Source: Roseiarcus sp963833955
GTDB taxonomy: Bacteria; Pseudomonadota; Alphaproteobacteria; Rhizobiales; Beijerinckiaceae
Direction of reading: 5' to 3'
Assembly: GCA_963833955.1 (NCBI GenBank)
Contig: CAWHZY010000016.1
Coordinates: 3,006 to 67,005 of the forward strand
Length of the DNA: 64,000 nucleotides
Of the stretch, positions 17,289 to 26,205 are shown one piece after another (the stretch's first letter is position 1; every line of letters begins with the position of its first letter). The notes below the pieces were generated by a model. The model did no database searches. It saw only the letters and a program-made list of their open reading frames with translations, and had not been told where the DNA came from. Position numbers and translations under genes: made by a program.

Positions 17289-18835
17289 GCTGCGATTCCC
17301 GCAGCCGCGCGGACCAGGGTCTCCGCGGTCAAACCCACAATGTCGTGCACGGCTTTTATGCGTCCCTGGCGCATGACAACGACGCGGTCGGACATGCCGA
17401 GAATTTCCGGCAGCTCCGACGACACCATGATCACCGACAGTCCTTGCTCGACGAGTTCGGCCATGAACTGATGAACGGCGGCCTTCGAGCCGATATCAAT
17501 TCCTTTGGTCGGCTCGTCCAGAATGATGACCTTCGGAGCCGTCGCAAGCCATTTGGCGATGATCACCTTCTGCTGGTTGCCTCCGGAAAGGGAGCCGATG
17601 TCCTGGCTCAACGATGAAGCCCGCAAGCCCAGGCGCTGTGTATAGGTGCGCGCAAGCGCGAGCTCCTCGGCGAGACGGAGCACGCCTGCCTTGGATGTGC
17701 GGTCGAGTGAGGGAAGCGAGACGTTCTGGAAGATTGGCAGGCCGAAAACCGCGCCCTGTCGACCGCGCTCCTCGGGCACATAGACGATACCCGCTTGAAT
17801 CGCATCGGCTGGCGATTTCGGCGCGACCGTCTTGGCCGCGAGCGTGATTGAACCCCGACTCGGTCTGGTCACGCCCGCGAGCGCCTGCATGACCTCGCTG
17901 CGACCCGCGCCGACCAGGCCATAAAAGCCGAGGATCTCACCCTCACGCAACTCGAAGCTGACGTCTTCGAATTCAGTGGGATGCGACAACCCCTCGCACT
18001 TAAGAATTGTGGGCGCGATCCGAGGGCGCCTCGCGGGGAAGATATGGTCAACTGACCTGCCGACCATCATTGTGATAATTTCGTCCCGGCTTACGTCCTT
18101 GAGAACACCCTCGCCCACCATCTCGCCATCGCGAAACACCGCATACCGGTCGGCGATGCGCTCGATTTCTTCAAACTTGTGGCTGATGAAGAGGATGGCT
18201 TTCCGGTCCGCTTTCAGCAGTTCGACGATCTCAAACAGCTCGTCGACCTCCTTGAAGGACAGAGCCGCGGTAGGCTCGTCCATGATGACCACTCGGGCGT
18301 CGCTTGATAGGGCGCGCGCGACCGCGACCAAATGTTTGTTGGCGATGCCAAGATCACGAAGCCGGGCGTCGACATGGATGTGGCGCGCGCCGATCTTGTC
18401 CAGGACTTTTCGCGCCTCGCGCGCCATGGCGCGCCAGTCGATCCCCCGCCAGCGCGTGCGGGGAGCATGGCCGAGGAAAATATTCTCGGCCACCGAAAGG
18501 TCGTCGAAGAGCACCGTCTCCTGGTGGATGGCCGTGATTCCTTCAGCGAATGCGGCATGAGCGGAGGAAAGCGCGATGTCACGGCCGTCGAGACTGATCA
18601 AACCTTCCGACGGCTGCACGATCCCGGTCATGATCTTGACCAAGGTCGATTTGCCAGCGCCGTTCTCGCCGATCAACGCTGTGATTTCGCCGGGATAGAG
18701 CGACAGGCTGACGCCGCTCAGCGCGCGAACGCCGGGAAAATTCTTGCTGATATTGGACAAGGTCAGGCGCGGCGCTGCGTTCGACCGGCTCGATGGAGTC
18801 GTCACGCGCCGGAGCCATCCGCGGCGTGCGAACAA
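17285..18835 (-). CDS. Sugar ABC transporter double ATPase (RbsA-like), system B
   Basis: A 516-residue tandem ATPase with N-domain Walker A GENGAGKST, Walker B VIMDEPTAAL, C-domain P-loop GLVGAGRSEVMQ, signature LSGGNQQKV and Walker B IILDEPTKGID. The first 20 residues are arginine-rich and not family-like; an in-frame GTG at 18805 is an alternative start. The 110 bases between it and the binding-protein gene upstream contain no recognisable site. Confidence 0.9.
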   Translation of the reverse strand: MFARRGWLRRVTTPSSRSNAAPRLTLSNISKNFPGVRALSGVSLSLYPGEITALIGENGAGKSTLVKIMTGIVQPSEGLISLDGRDIALSSAHAAFAEGITAIHQETVLFDDLSVAENIFLGHAPRTRWRGIDWRAMAREARKVLDKIGARHIHVDARLRDLGIANKHLVAVARALSSDARVVIMDEPTAALSFKEVDELFEIVELLKADRKAILFISHKFEEIERIADRYAVFRDGEMVGEGVLKDVSRDEIITMMVGRSVDHIFPARRPRIAPTILKCEGLSHPTEFEDVSFELREGEILGFYGLVGAGRSEVMQALAGVTRPSRGSITLAAKTVAPKSPADAIQAGIVYVPEERGRQGAVFGLPIFQNVSLPSLDRTSKAGVLRLAEELALARTYTQRLGLRASSLSQDIGSLSGGNQQKVIIAKWLATAPKVIILDEPTKGIDIGSKAAVHQFMAELVEQGLSVIMVSSELPEILGMSDRVVVMRQGRIKAVHDIVGLTAETLVRAAAGIAA

Positions 18836-18945
18836 AGATTGTCTGCGCGCCGTCGTTTAGGGCGATCACCCGCCGGGCCACTGCGGTTTGCCAGGCTGAC
18901 TTTCAGCCCGGCGGTTGAGCAAAGACGTCGAGCGCCTGCCATCGC

Positions 18946-19968
18946 TTAGAACTGGGCGGCGTATTTCTCGATATTCGACTTGTCGAAGATCAATAAAGTC
19001 TTCAAGAAAACGTTGTTCTCCGCCTCGATGGTCATGTCTCCCAAGCGGCCAATCTTCGTGGTGACGCCAGGCTCTGGCTTCAACTTGCCCCGTGCGATCA
19101 TGCCCGCGTACATCACACCGGCGTAACCGAGGTCGGCCGGATTCCAAAGCTGGAAGGTTTGGCACACGCCGGACAACACGTTCGACTTCATCTCGGACGG
19201 CAGCCCATGCCCGGTGACATAGACCTTGCCAATGAGACCAGCGTCGGTCACCGCCCTGCAGGCGCCGATGATGCCGACCGCCGTCGGCGAAATGATGCCG
19301 CGCAGATTCGGGTGGCCCTTGATGAGCCCCTGCCCTTCGCGATAGCTCTTATCCGCTGCGTCGTCGCCGTAGACGACGCCGACGAGCGTAATCTTCGCGT
19401 AGTCCGGCTTCTTGAGCTCCTCCTTCATCTTTTCGATCCAGATGTTCTGGTTCGTCGCCTGCGATGTGGCGGAGAGGATGGCGATCTCGCCTTCGCCGCC
19501 AATGGTCTTGCTAATCATCCGCACATCATTGGCGCCGACCAGTTCGTCATGGGGCGCGCTGATCTGCATCGCGCGTCCCTCGGGGGCGATGCCAGAGTTG
19601 AACGACAGGACCGTGATGCCGCGCTGCATCGCTTTTTTCGTGGTTGGAATGAGCGCATGGGCGTCGTTCGCCGAGATCAGCAGAACGTCGACATGTTGCG
19701 CGATCAGCGTATCGATGACAGCAATCTGCTGCTCGACTGTCGCCGCGGTCGGGCCCGCGTAGATAAGGTCGACATCGCCGAGTTCCTTCGCCGCCTCCTG
19801 CCCGCCGTCACGTCCGACGTCGAAATAATTGATGCCGAGCACCTTGACGACCATGGCGATGCGCAGCTTCTTCTGCGCGAAGGCCGTGGTCGGAAGCTGC
19901 GTGAGCGCTGTGGTTGTCGCCAATCCGGCGGCCAAGCCCTTCGTGATTTGTCTGCGATTGAAGTTCAT
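18946..19968 (-). CDS. Periplasmic sugar-binding protein (RhaS/LsrB-like), system B
   Basis: A 340-residue type I periplasmic-binding protein. The leader MNFNRRQITKGLAAG with a twin arginine suggests Tat export, ending near TAFAQ. The mature protein starts KKLRIAMVVKVLGINYFDV and resembles rhamnose- and autoinducer-2-type binding proteins (AMVVKxLG, NxxIWIEKMKEEL, QLWNPADLGYAG). It is the first gene of system B. A rhamnose or deoxysugar substrate is plausible from resemblance and gene order but is inference. Confidence 0.87.
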   Translation of the reverse strand: MNFNRRQITKGLAAGLATTTALTQLPTTAFAQKKLRIAMVVKVLGINYFDVGRDGGQEAAKELGDVDLIYAGPTAATVEQQIAVIDTLIAQHVDVLLISANDAHALIPTTKKAMQRGITVLSFNSGIAPEGRAMQISAPHDELVGANDVRMISKTIGGEGEIAILSATSQATNQNIWIEKMKEELKKPDYAKITLVGVVYGDDAADKSYREGQGLIKGHPNLRGIISPTAVGIIGACRAVTDAGLIGKVYVTGHGLPSEMKSNVLSGVCQTFQLWNPADLGYAGVMYAGMIARGKLKPEPGVTTKIGRLGDMTIEAENNVFLKTLLIFDKSNIEKYAAQF

Positions 19969-20059
19969 TCGTTTATCCTCCCAGTCTCAGTTTTTGGGCC
20001 GCATCGGCCAGTTAGAACGATTGGAGCCGTGCGCCCGACCTCACCGCCCCCTGCGCTGT

Positions 20060-20944
20060 TCAGACAAGCGCCCGCCACACTTCGGGGACAAACCCGAATC
20101 CTGTTGTTCGACGCTCGATATGGCCGATGGCCGGGAAGTCGAAATGGGTGCCGGCGACGCGGATCCGGTCCGTCGCCGCCATGTCCAGAGCGCGCTTTCG
20201 CGTCGCGACCGCCTGCGCGCGATCAACGTCGAGCACCGTCCCGGCTTGGGGCGCCGCCATCTGCAGGTGCGGCATATGCACAACGTCGCCCCAGATCATG
20301 ACGGACTCGTTTCCGGATTCGATCAACCACGCGGTCTGCCCGGGCGTGTGCCCCGGTTGGGTGATGGCGGTCACACCAGGAAACACGGGGCCGTCGCGAA
20401 CTGTTCGGATGCGATCAGTGTAGGGCGCGGTCGCAAGCCGGGCGCCCTCGAAAAACTCGAGCGTCTCAGGCGGTGACTGGCTGGGCGAATCTGGATTGCG
20501 GAAGAAGTTCAGCTCCACCTCGTTCACGACCAATTCCGCCTTCGGAAAGACAGCTTGTCCGTGCTCGTCAATAAGCCCATTCACGTGGTCGGGATGAAGA
20601 TGAGTTATCAATACCGTGTCTATGTCTTCCGGCTCGATACCCATGGAGCGCAAATTGTCGGTGAGCATTCCGAGGGTCGGGCCCATACTGACCCCGCAAC
20701 CCGTGTCGACCAGCATCCGCCGGCCTGCGATCTGCACCAGGAAAGCGTTCATCGTCATCTTTGGCGGAACGGGTCGGAAGGCGGCTTTCTCGAGCCGCTC
20801 ACATTCCAAATGGTCGATCCCGACGATGAGATCGAACGAGGCTTGGAACGTCCCGTCATTCACAGCAGTTACGTGGCCGTCGCCGATCGGGATATGGTAG
20901 AGCCCGTGGGGCTGGCGTCGCGGAAATCTGTTCGATTCAAGCAT
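20060..20944 (-). CDS. MBL-fold metallo-hydrolase (lactonase-like)
   Basis: Starting at ATG 20944 the protein has 294 residues. The zinc-binding motif THLHPDH is at about residues 114-120 and later metal ligands fall in QPGHTPGQTAW and IWGDVVH. This is the metallo-beta-lactamase fold seen in quorum-quenching and sugar lactonases. It lies just upstream of the system B binding protein on the same strand, so a role in opening a sugar lactone made by a dehydrogenase is a reasonable guess, not shown. A longer start at 21001 adds an unlikely leader. Confidence 0.82.
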   Translation of the reverse strand: MLESNRFPRRQPHGLYHIPIGDGHVTAVNDGTFQASFDLIVGIDHLECERLEKAAFRPVPPKMTMNAFLVQIAGRRMLVDTGCGVSMGPTLGMLTDNLRSMGIEPEDIDTVLITHLHPDHVNGLIDEHGQAVFPKAELVVNEVELNFFRNPDSPSQSPPETLEFFEGARLATAPYTDRIRTVRDGPVFPGVTAITQPGHTPGQTAWLIESGNESVMIWGDVVHMPHLQMAAPQAGTVLDVDRAQAVATRKRALDMAATDRIRVAGTHFDFPAIGHIERRTTGFGFVPEVWRALV

Positions 20945-20970
20945 CAAGAAAAACCCGACTTCCCCCCTGA

Positions 20971-21231
20971 TCACGAACGTCCAGCCGAAACTGCAGGCCA
21001 ACGCTCCAGGATGACGCGGTCGCGCAAACGGGTCCGCCCAAAAAGCCTTTCAGGGATCCTAGGCCCGAGGATCGACACCACCGAATCGTTAGTTGGAACG
21101 GCGTCATCGCAGATGACGAGGCAACTCGGCCGTGCCCGACGCCGTCTCGCCTTCGGTCCGGCGAAGACCTCGACATCGCCGATCGCGGCCTGCCCAAGTC
21201 CGCTGAAAGTTATTCTATCCCCCAACGTCAA
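20971..21231 (-). other. Unidentified 86-codon frame, possible gene remnant
   Basis: This open frame reads more like protein than its neighbours (LGDRITFSGLGQAAIGDVEV, then VPTNDSVVSILGPRIPERLFG) but I recognise no family and see no convincing ribosome site. It sits in a 610-bp interval between the MBL-fold gene and system C that also holds a permease scrap, so it may be debris. Called only as a region of interest. Confidence 0.25.
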
Positions 21232-21347
21232 TGTTCGAAGCCAGGCACTATACCAAGACTCGATGATCGGAACCGATCATCGCCTTATGGCCGAAGCGCG
21301 AATGCGCGCCCGCGCCGTTGCGCGGGTTTGAGCGCGTTGAGTCGCGC

Positions 21348-21430
21348 TCAAATAGAATTGGCATTAGAGAGCTTCAACGCCGTGCCAATGGCATAGACCG
21401 AGCGCCCATCTGCCCGCGCGAAAGCTGCTC
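21348..21430 (-). pseudogene. Scrap of an RbsC-like permease coupling loop
   Basis: The minus-strand frame ends with GRSVYAIGTALKLSNANSI and a stop. GRSVYAIG is the exact start of the CUT2 permease coupling loop seen intact in the neighbours (FGRSIYAVG, FGRSLFAVG), but what follows lacks membrane helices and diverges. It looks like a short leftover of a permease gene lying directly downstream of system C. The match is short, so confidence is modest. Confidence 0.4.
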
Positions 21431-21554
21431 CCTGTGAGGTCGAGAGCGCCCAAAGCGCCGGTTTGCGCGCTACCTTGCGGCTCCGGTCAGCCATATGTGG
21501 CCTGCTCCGAGTCGGCGCCGACACTTCCCAAGATCGGCCCAGCACCTCGTTTAC

Positions 21555-22562
21555 CTAAATTTCAAACCGCGCGCGCAAAAACTGTAGCGATAACACCGCC
21601 AACAGGAAGGCGCCCCAAATCAACTCAACCAGGAAGTTACTGAAGCGCAGCATCTGGAAACCGTTCGATAGGAGCGTCAACGCGCTTAACGCCGCTGCCA
21701 CGCCGATGACGGTTGCTCGCCCACCCGATGGGTCCGTGCCGCCCAGCACGGCTACGAGAACGGAGACAAGCAGATATGAGGATCCATAATCCGCCTTTGC
21801 AGCATTGGTGCGCGCGGAGATGAGAATGCCAGCGCCGCTCGCAATGACGCCGCAGAGGACGAACGTGCCAAATACGATAGCCCGGCTGCGTACACCACTG
21901 AAGCGCGCAGCCCGCGCGTTGGTCCCTATGAGCGTCATTGAAACGCCTGGCGAAGTGCGTCGAAGCAACAGCATCACCAGCAAATAGACAGAGACCATCA
22001 CCAGCATTGGAATTGGCACGCCCAAAACGGTGTCATTTCCAATTGCTGTCCATCCGGTGGGAAAGCCCTGGATTGCGGGGCCTCCCGTGACGACGAGGCT
22101 GATGCCGAAAAAGAGTTGCGAAGTCCCGATCGTTGCCAGGATTGGGGTCACCCGAAGCCGCGTGATCAGAAACCCGTTGAGCGCTCCGCAAAGTGCACCC
22201 ACGGTGAGCGCTACCAGAACACCCAGGAGCGCGGCCTCGAAACCGAGTTGAGCAATCGGAGCGCCGAGCGACAGGGCCAGATGCCGGAAGAAGAGCGCGG
22301 CCAGGACCGCCGCAAGGTTGGCCATGGCGACTAGGGACAGGTCGATACCGCCGGGCAGCATCGATAGCATCATCGCGAGCGCCAGCAGACCCAGTTCCGG
22401 CGTCGAGAACATGAGCGACTGAAAGTTGTAGAGATTGACGAAACGGCCTCCGAGCAGTCCGGTCATCCCAACGAATATCGCGACCAGGAGCGCCAGGAGC
22501 ACCAAGGTATCGACGCTGAGCCATCGAAACATTCGACGGCGCGGGTTGGCGAGCGCAGTCAT
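21555..22562 (-). CDS. ABC sugar transporter permease (RbsC-like), system C
   Basis: A 335-residue permease from ATG 22562, which overlaps the previous permease stop as ATGA. Hydrophobic helices are regularly spaced; the third region reads MLPGGIDLSLVAMANLAAV, the family GxDLS motif. The usual coupling loop is altered (SPGVSMTLIGTNARAARFSG). Last gene of the system C operon; about 120 bases downstream is a permease fragment. Confidence 0.87.
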   Translation of the reverse strand: MTALANPRRRMFRWLSVDTLVLLALLVAIFVGMTGLLGGRFVNLYNFQSLMFSTPELGLLALAMMLSMLPGGIDLSLVAMANLAAVLAALFFRHLALSLGAPIAQLGFEAALLGVLVALTVGALCGALNGFLITRLRVTPILATIGTSQLFFGISLVVTGGPAIQGFPTGWTAIGNDTVLGVPIPMLVMVSVYLLVMLLLRRTSPGVSMTLIGTNARAARFSGVRSRAIVFGTFVLCGVIASGAGILISARTNAAKADYGSSYLLVSVLVAVLGGTDPSGGRATVIGVAAALSALTLLSNGFQMLRFSNFLVELIWGAFLLAVLSLQFLRARFEI

Positions 22563-23542
22563 TCCTGGACCCGACGCACGTAGGTGACCCCTGTGACCAC
22601 AATGATCACGACCCCAAGAAGGACGCGTTGCCAAGTGGTTGGAATACCCAGGATAATGAGGCTATTGCTGATGAGGACCAGCATAAAGACGCCGATCATC
22701 GTACCGATCACGCTGCCGCGTCCGCCGAAGATGCTGGCTCCCCCGAGGATGACGGCAGCGAGGACGTCGAGCGTCATGTTGTCGAACGCGCGTGGCTCGC
22801 CAACCCAATTGAGCGCTGCATGCGTCACGCCTGCGAGGCCGGCAAGGGCTCCCGCCAACCCATACGCAATGAGACGGGCATGGCCGACGTCGAACCCGAT
22901 GCGGCTTGCGGCCTCCGGATCGCCGCCAACGGCAAAGAGGCTCCTTCCCACCAGCGTTCTGGTGAGGAAGAGGTGCATCAGAACCGCAATCGCAACATAG
23001 GCAAGAAAGACCGCAGGTAACCCAACCTTCGATCCGTCCGCGCCGGTGACGGTAAACAATTGAACGCCGCCTGCATCCATCAGACCTTGGGGCATCTTGT
23101 CGACATTGACGATCTTCGCTCCAATCGCGCCCAGAAGAAGCCCGCGAACAATGCTTCCCGTCCCCAGCGTGGCGATGAGCGGGATGATCTTGATCTTGTC
23201 GATCAAGAGCGCGTTGATGCACCCGAGGCCGCCTCCGATTGCGGCGCCGATCACCAAAGGCAAAAGCGCCGAGGTTGACGCATAGATGTAGCCGAGCCGT
23301 AGAGCGGCATAGGCGCCGAGCGCCGCAAACGCGGTAAATGAGACGTCGATGCCGCCACAGATCAACACCGCCAGAACACCCAGCGCCATGATGCCGATGA
23401 CGACGTTGCTTCTTAGGAGGCCGAAAATGTTCTGGAGCTGCCAGAAGGACGGGTTGATGGCGCCGATCACAATCATGGCAAGCAGCACGAGCATGCCGAC
23501 CGAAAACTCAATGCTAAAGACGAAGCGGGGGACCCGAATCAT
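22559..23542 (-). CDS. ABC sugar transporter permease (RbsC-like), system C
   Basis: A 327-residue CUT2 permease with ICGGIDVSFTAFAALGAYAALR in the third membrane region and loop VGRSLFAVGGDPEAASRIG. It overlaps both the ATPase gene upstream and the second permease downstream by four bases. A periplasm-facing stretch around KMPQGLMDAGGVQLFTVTGADG is longer than in the A and B permeases. Confidence 0.88.
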   Translation of the reverse strand: MIRVPRFVFSIEFSVGMLVLLAMIVIGAINPSFWQLQNIFGLLRSNVVIGIMALGVLAVLICGGIDVSFTAFAALGAYAALRLGYIYASTSALLPLVIGAAIGGGLGCINALLIDKIKIIPLIATLGTGSIVRGLLLGAIGAKIVNVDKMPQGLMDAGGVQLFTVTGADGSKVGLPAVFLAYVAIAVLMHLFLTRTLVGRSLFAVGGDPEAASRIGFDVGHARLIAYGLAGALAGLAGVTHAALNWVGEPRAFDNMTLDVLAAVILGGASIFGGRGSVIGTMIGVFMLVLISNSLIILGIPTTWQRVLLGVVIIVVTGVTYVRRVQE

Positions 23543-25023
23543 GCAAACGCTCGGAGCCGATCGTTTACGTCTTCTTCGCGCAGACCTGCCGTCTCCAGCA
23601 TCTCGAAGATGCGTCCTTCATGCATTGTCGCAATGCGATTGCAATTCTCAATGAGCTCAGGGACCTCGTCCGAAATCATCAGAACACCAAGGCCTTGTGC
23701 GGCCAGTCGCCGGATGACTTGATGAATTGCCATCTTTGCGCCGACGTCGACGCCAACGGTCGGTCCGTTGAGAACAAGAATGCGCGGATGTGTCAGCAAC
23801 CAACGCCCCAGAACAACCCGTTGCTGATTTCCGCCGGAGAGCGCCTGGACTGGGCGGTCACCCGACCCGGCGACCTGCATTTCCTCCTGCATCATAGACG
23901 CGTCAGCATGCATTTGCTGTTGATCAATGCCGAGCTTCGTCGAGGTCCCAATCTTCGCAGAGAGAATGTTCTCGGCGATGCTGAGGCCGAAGAACAGCCC
24001 TTCCGACAACCGATCTTCGGGCACGTATCCGATCCCGTACCTCACTGCGGCCTGAGTGCTACGAAGCGTGATGGGCTGACCATCAACTAGGACTTCTCCG
24101 GTGTAGCCGGGACGCATTCCGAAGAGTGTCAGGGCCAGTTCCGTCCGGCCTGAGCCGAGAAGACCACACAGGCCAACGATCTCGCCGGCCATGATACGCA
24201 AGTCGATCCTATGCAGGCGCCCGGACAGCGAGAGTCCTCGAACCTCGAGGCGCGGTGGGCCGTCCCGAGGTTCATAGCGAAAGGGCTCATCGCGATGTTC
24301 GAGCCCGGTCACAGCCCGAGTGATCGAGGCTTCGTCGAAATCGGCAACCTCTCCCGACTCTACGATCGCGCCGTTTCGCAGAACCGTTACGCGATCGCTG
24401 ATCTCAAGCACCTCTCGCGTCTTGTGGCTGATAAAAACGACAGTGACACCGCCCCGGCGAATCTCACGCACGACTTGCAGCAAGGTCTCGATTTCACGAC
24501 CGGTAAGCGCGGCTGTTGGCTCGTCCATAATCAGCAGCCGCGGGGAAGACATCAAAGCTCGCCCTATCGCGACAAGCTGCTTAGCCGCTACCGGAAGAGT
24601 CTCCACATCACGCTGAAGGTCGAACGAGACACCGAGGCGCTGGGCCGCTTGACGCGCGATATCGATGATCTGTTTGCGCTTGATCACTCGATTGCCACTG
24701 TGGCGCAGCGTGCTGAGCGCCAGATTTTCCGCCACCGTTAGATTTCCGAAGAGCGAAAAATCCTGGTAGATGACTTGAATGCCGGCTTCGGTCGCGTCAC
24801 GCGGCGTCCACGTCGACACCTCTTTGCCGTCTATCGTGATTGTTCCGCTGTTCGGCCTGTGCACGCCGGACATGACTTTTATCAAAGTCGATTTGCCGGA
24901 CCCGTTCTGACCGGCAATGCAGTGAATCTCGCCGCGGCGAAGCGACAGCGAGACGTCGCGGAGGGCCGCCACACCGCCAAACGTCTTAGAGACGTTGCGC
25001 AGTCCCATCAGCTCGTTAAGCAT
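23539..25023 (-). CDS. Sugar ABC transporter double ATPase (RbsA-like), system C
   Basis: A 494-residue tandem ATPase. Domain 1: Walker A GQNGSGKST and Walker B LIMDEPTAAL; domain 2: degenerate P-loop GLLGSGRTEL, signature LSGGNQQRV and a Walker B reading LVLNGPTVGVD, where Asp-Glu is replaced by Asn-Gly. The second site of this family is often weak, but loss of both acidic residues is notable. The start at 25023 gives normal family length (MLNELMGLRNVSKTFGG). Confidence 0.9.
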   Translation of the reverse strand: MLNELMGLRNVSKTFGGVAALRDVSLSLRRGEIHCIAGQNGSGKSTLIKVMSGVHRPNSGTITIDGKEVSTWTPRDATEAGIQVIYQDFSLFGNLTVAENLALSTLRHSGNRVIKRKQIIDIARQAAQRLGVSFDLQRDVETLPVAAKQLVAIGRALMSSPRLLIMDEPTAALTGREIETLLQVVREIRRGGVTVVFISHKTREVLEISDRVTVLRNGAIVESGEVADFDEASITRAVTGLEHRDEPFRYEPRDGPPRLEVRGLSLSGRLHRIDLRIMAGEIVGLCGLLGSGRTELALTLFGMRPGYTGEVLVDGQPITLRSTQAAVRYGIGYVPEDRLSEGLFFGLSIAENILSAKIGTSTKLGIDQQQMHADASMMQEEMQVAGSGDRPVQALSGGNQQRVVLGRWLLTHPRILVLNGPTVGVDVGAKMAIHQVIRRLAAQGLGVLMISDEVPELIENCNRIATMHEGRIFEMLETAGLREEDVNDRLRAFA

Positions 25024-25062
25024 GGTGAGGCGGAGTCCGCGAGCGATGCGAAACGCTGGCTT

Positions 25063-26100
25063 CTAGAAGGGATACTTGTCCATATTCTCCTTCGTTACCC
25101 CCACCCATCCAGCGCCGAAAAGCAGGTTCGGCCGGGAGGGCGTCGTCAGATCGTTGTACCCGGGAACGCCAAGGTCGAGCCCAGCCTTGATGTCACCGCG
25201 TTTGCCGTTCAGCGCGAGAACGGCAAGTTCATTCATCGCATAGCCTGCATCGGCGGGATCCCAGAACTGGATGTAGGACACATCGCCGTCCTTGAGGTAT
25301 TTCCCCGCGACTGAGACAAGACTGGTTCCAACGAAGAAGAATTTGCCCTCGAGGTGACGCTCGGCCACGAGCTGACCCGCCCCTGCGGCGCTTGGCATCG
25401 ATCCTCCGATCGCGCCCTTCAGATTCGGATGCGCGACAAGCGCCTCTTTCAGCTTGTCGTATCCGGTATCGTCGTACAGCTCGATTCGGTCGGCGACTTC
25501 CTTCATCTTTGGAAAGTGCGCCTTCTGATAGGCAACTTCCGCGTCAACCCACTCCATATGGGAGCGAGAACCTACGGTGCCTACCGCGGTGGCGTATTCT
25601 CCTTCCTCACCCATCAGCTTCGCGAGTTCCTTCATCTGGGCCTCTCCGTAGGCCTTGTTGTCGAAGGCTTCGATATCGAAGTCGACGTTCTTGAGGTCAG
25701 AACCCTCGTGCGATATCACGACGATCCCACGATCGCGGGCCTTCTTCAGTACAGGCTCGAGCGCATCGCCGGCGATCGGCACGAGACAAATTGCGTCGAC
25801 GCCTTGCGCGATTAGATTTTCCAGGAGAGCGACCTGTTCGGCCGCGTCAGAGTGGCTTGGTCCGACCAGCCACGTGTCGTGCCCGGTGTCCTTACCGAAT
25901 TGTCCGACGCCGTCACGCATGCGCTCGAACCATGCAATGCCGTCGACTTTCACCACAGTCGCGATCTTGTATGTTTTGCCGACGGTCGCGGCGGTGAGAT
26001 CCTTACGAACCTTGGATGAATCAACCGGCCCATCGGCAAACGCCGTGGTGGCGGCAGCTGCGGCCAGGCCAAATATTGCGGCCGCGATTAGATTTTTCAT
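25063..26100 (-). CDS. Periplasmic sugar-binding protein (LsrB/RhaS-like), system C
   Basis: A 345-residue protein with a Sec signal peptide (MKNLIAAAIFGLAAAAATTAFADG). The mature fold is a type I periplasmic-binding protein related to autoinducer-2 and rhamnose binders (YKIATVVKVDGIAWFERM, later IQFWDPADAGYAMNEL). It heads the system C operon 40 bases before the ATPase. Upstream on the same strand, across about 105 bases, is a beta-lactamase-like hydrolase. Substrate unknown. Confidence 0.88.
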   Translation of the reverse strand: MKNLIAAAIFGLAAAAATTAFADGPVDSSKVRKDLTAATVGKTYKIATVVKVDGIAWFERMRDGVGQFGKDTGHDTWLVGPSHSDAAEQVALLENLIAQGVDAICLVPIAGDALEPVLKKARDRGIVVISHEGSDLKNVDFDIEAFDNKAYGEAQMKELAKLMGEEGEYATAVGTVGSRSHMEWVDAEVAYQKAHFPKMKEVADRIELYDDTGYDKLKEALVAHPNLKGAIGGSMPSAAGAGQLVAERHLEGKFFFVGTSLVSVAGKYLKDGDVSYIQFWDPADAGYAMNELAVLALNGKRGDIKAGLDLGVPGYNDLTTPSRPNLLFGAGWVGVTKENMDKYPF

Positions 26101-26205
26101 TGCCTTCCTCCCATTCGCGCGGGCGTGAGCTGCCCGCTACTTGCACTTCCCCGCCACAACGCAGCAGGACCGTGATTCCTCGGCAGCGATAAGTGCCGAA
26201 ATCGA

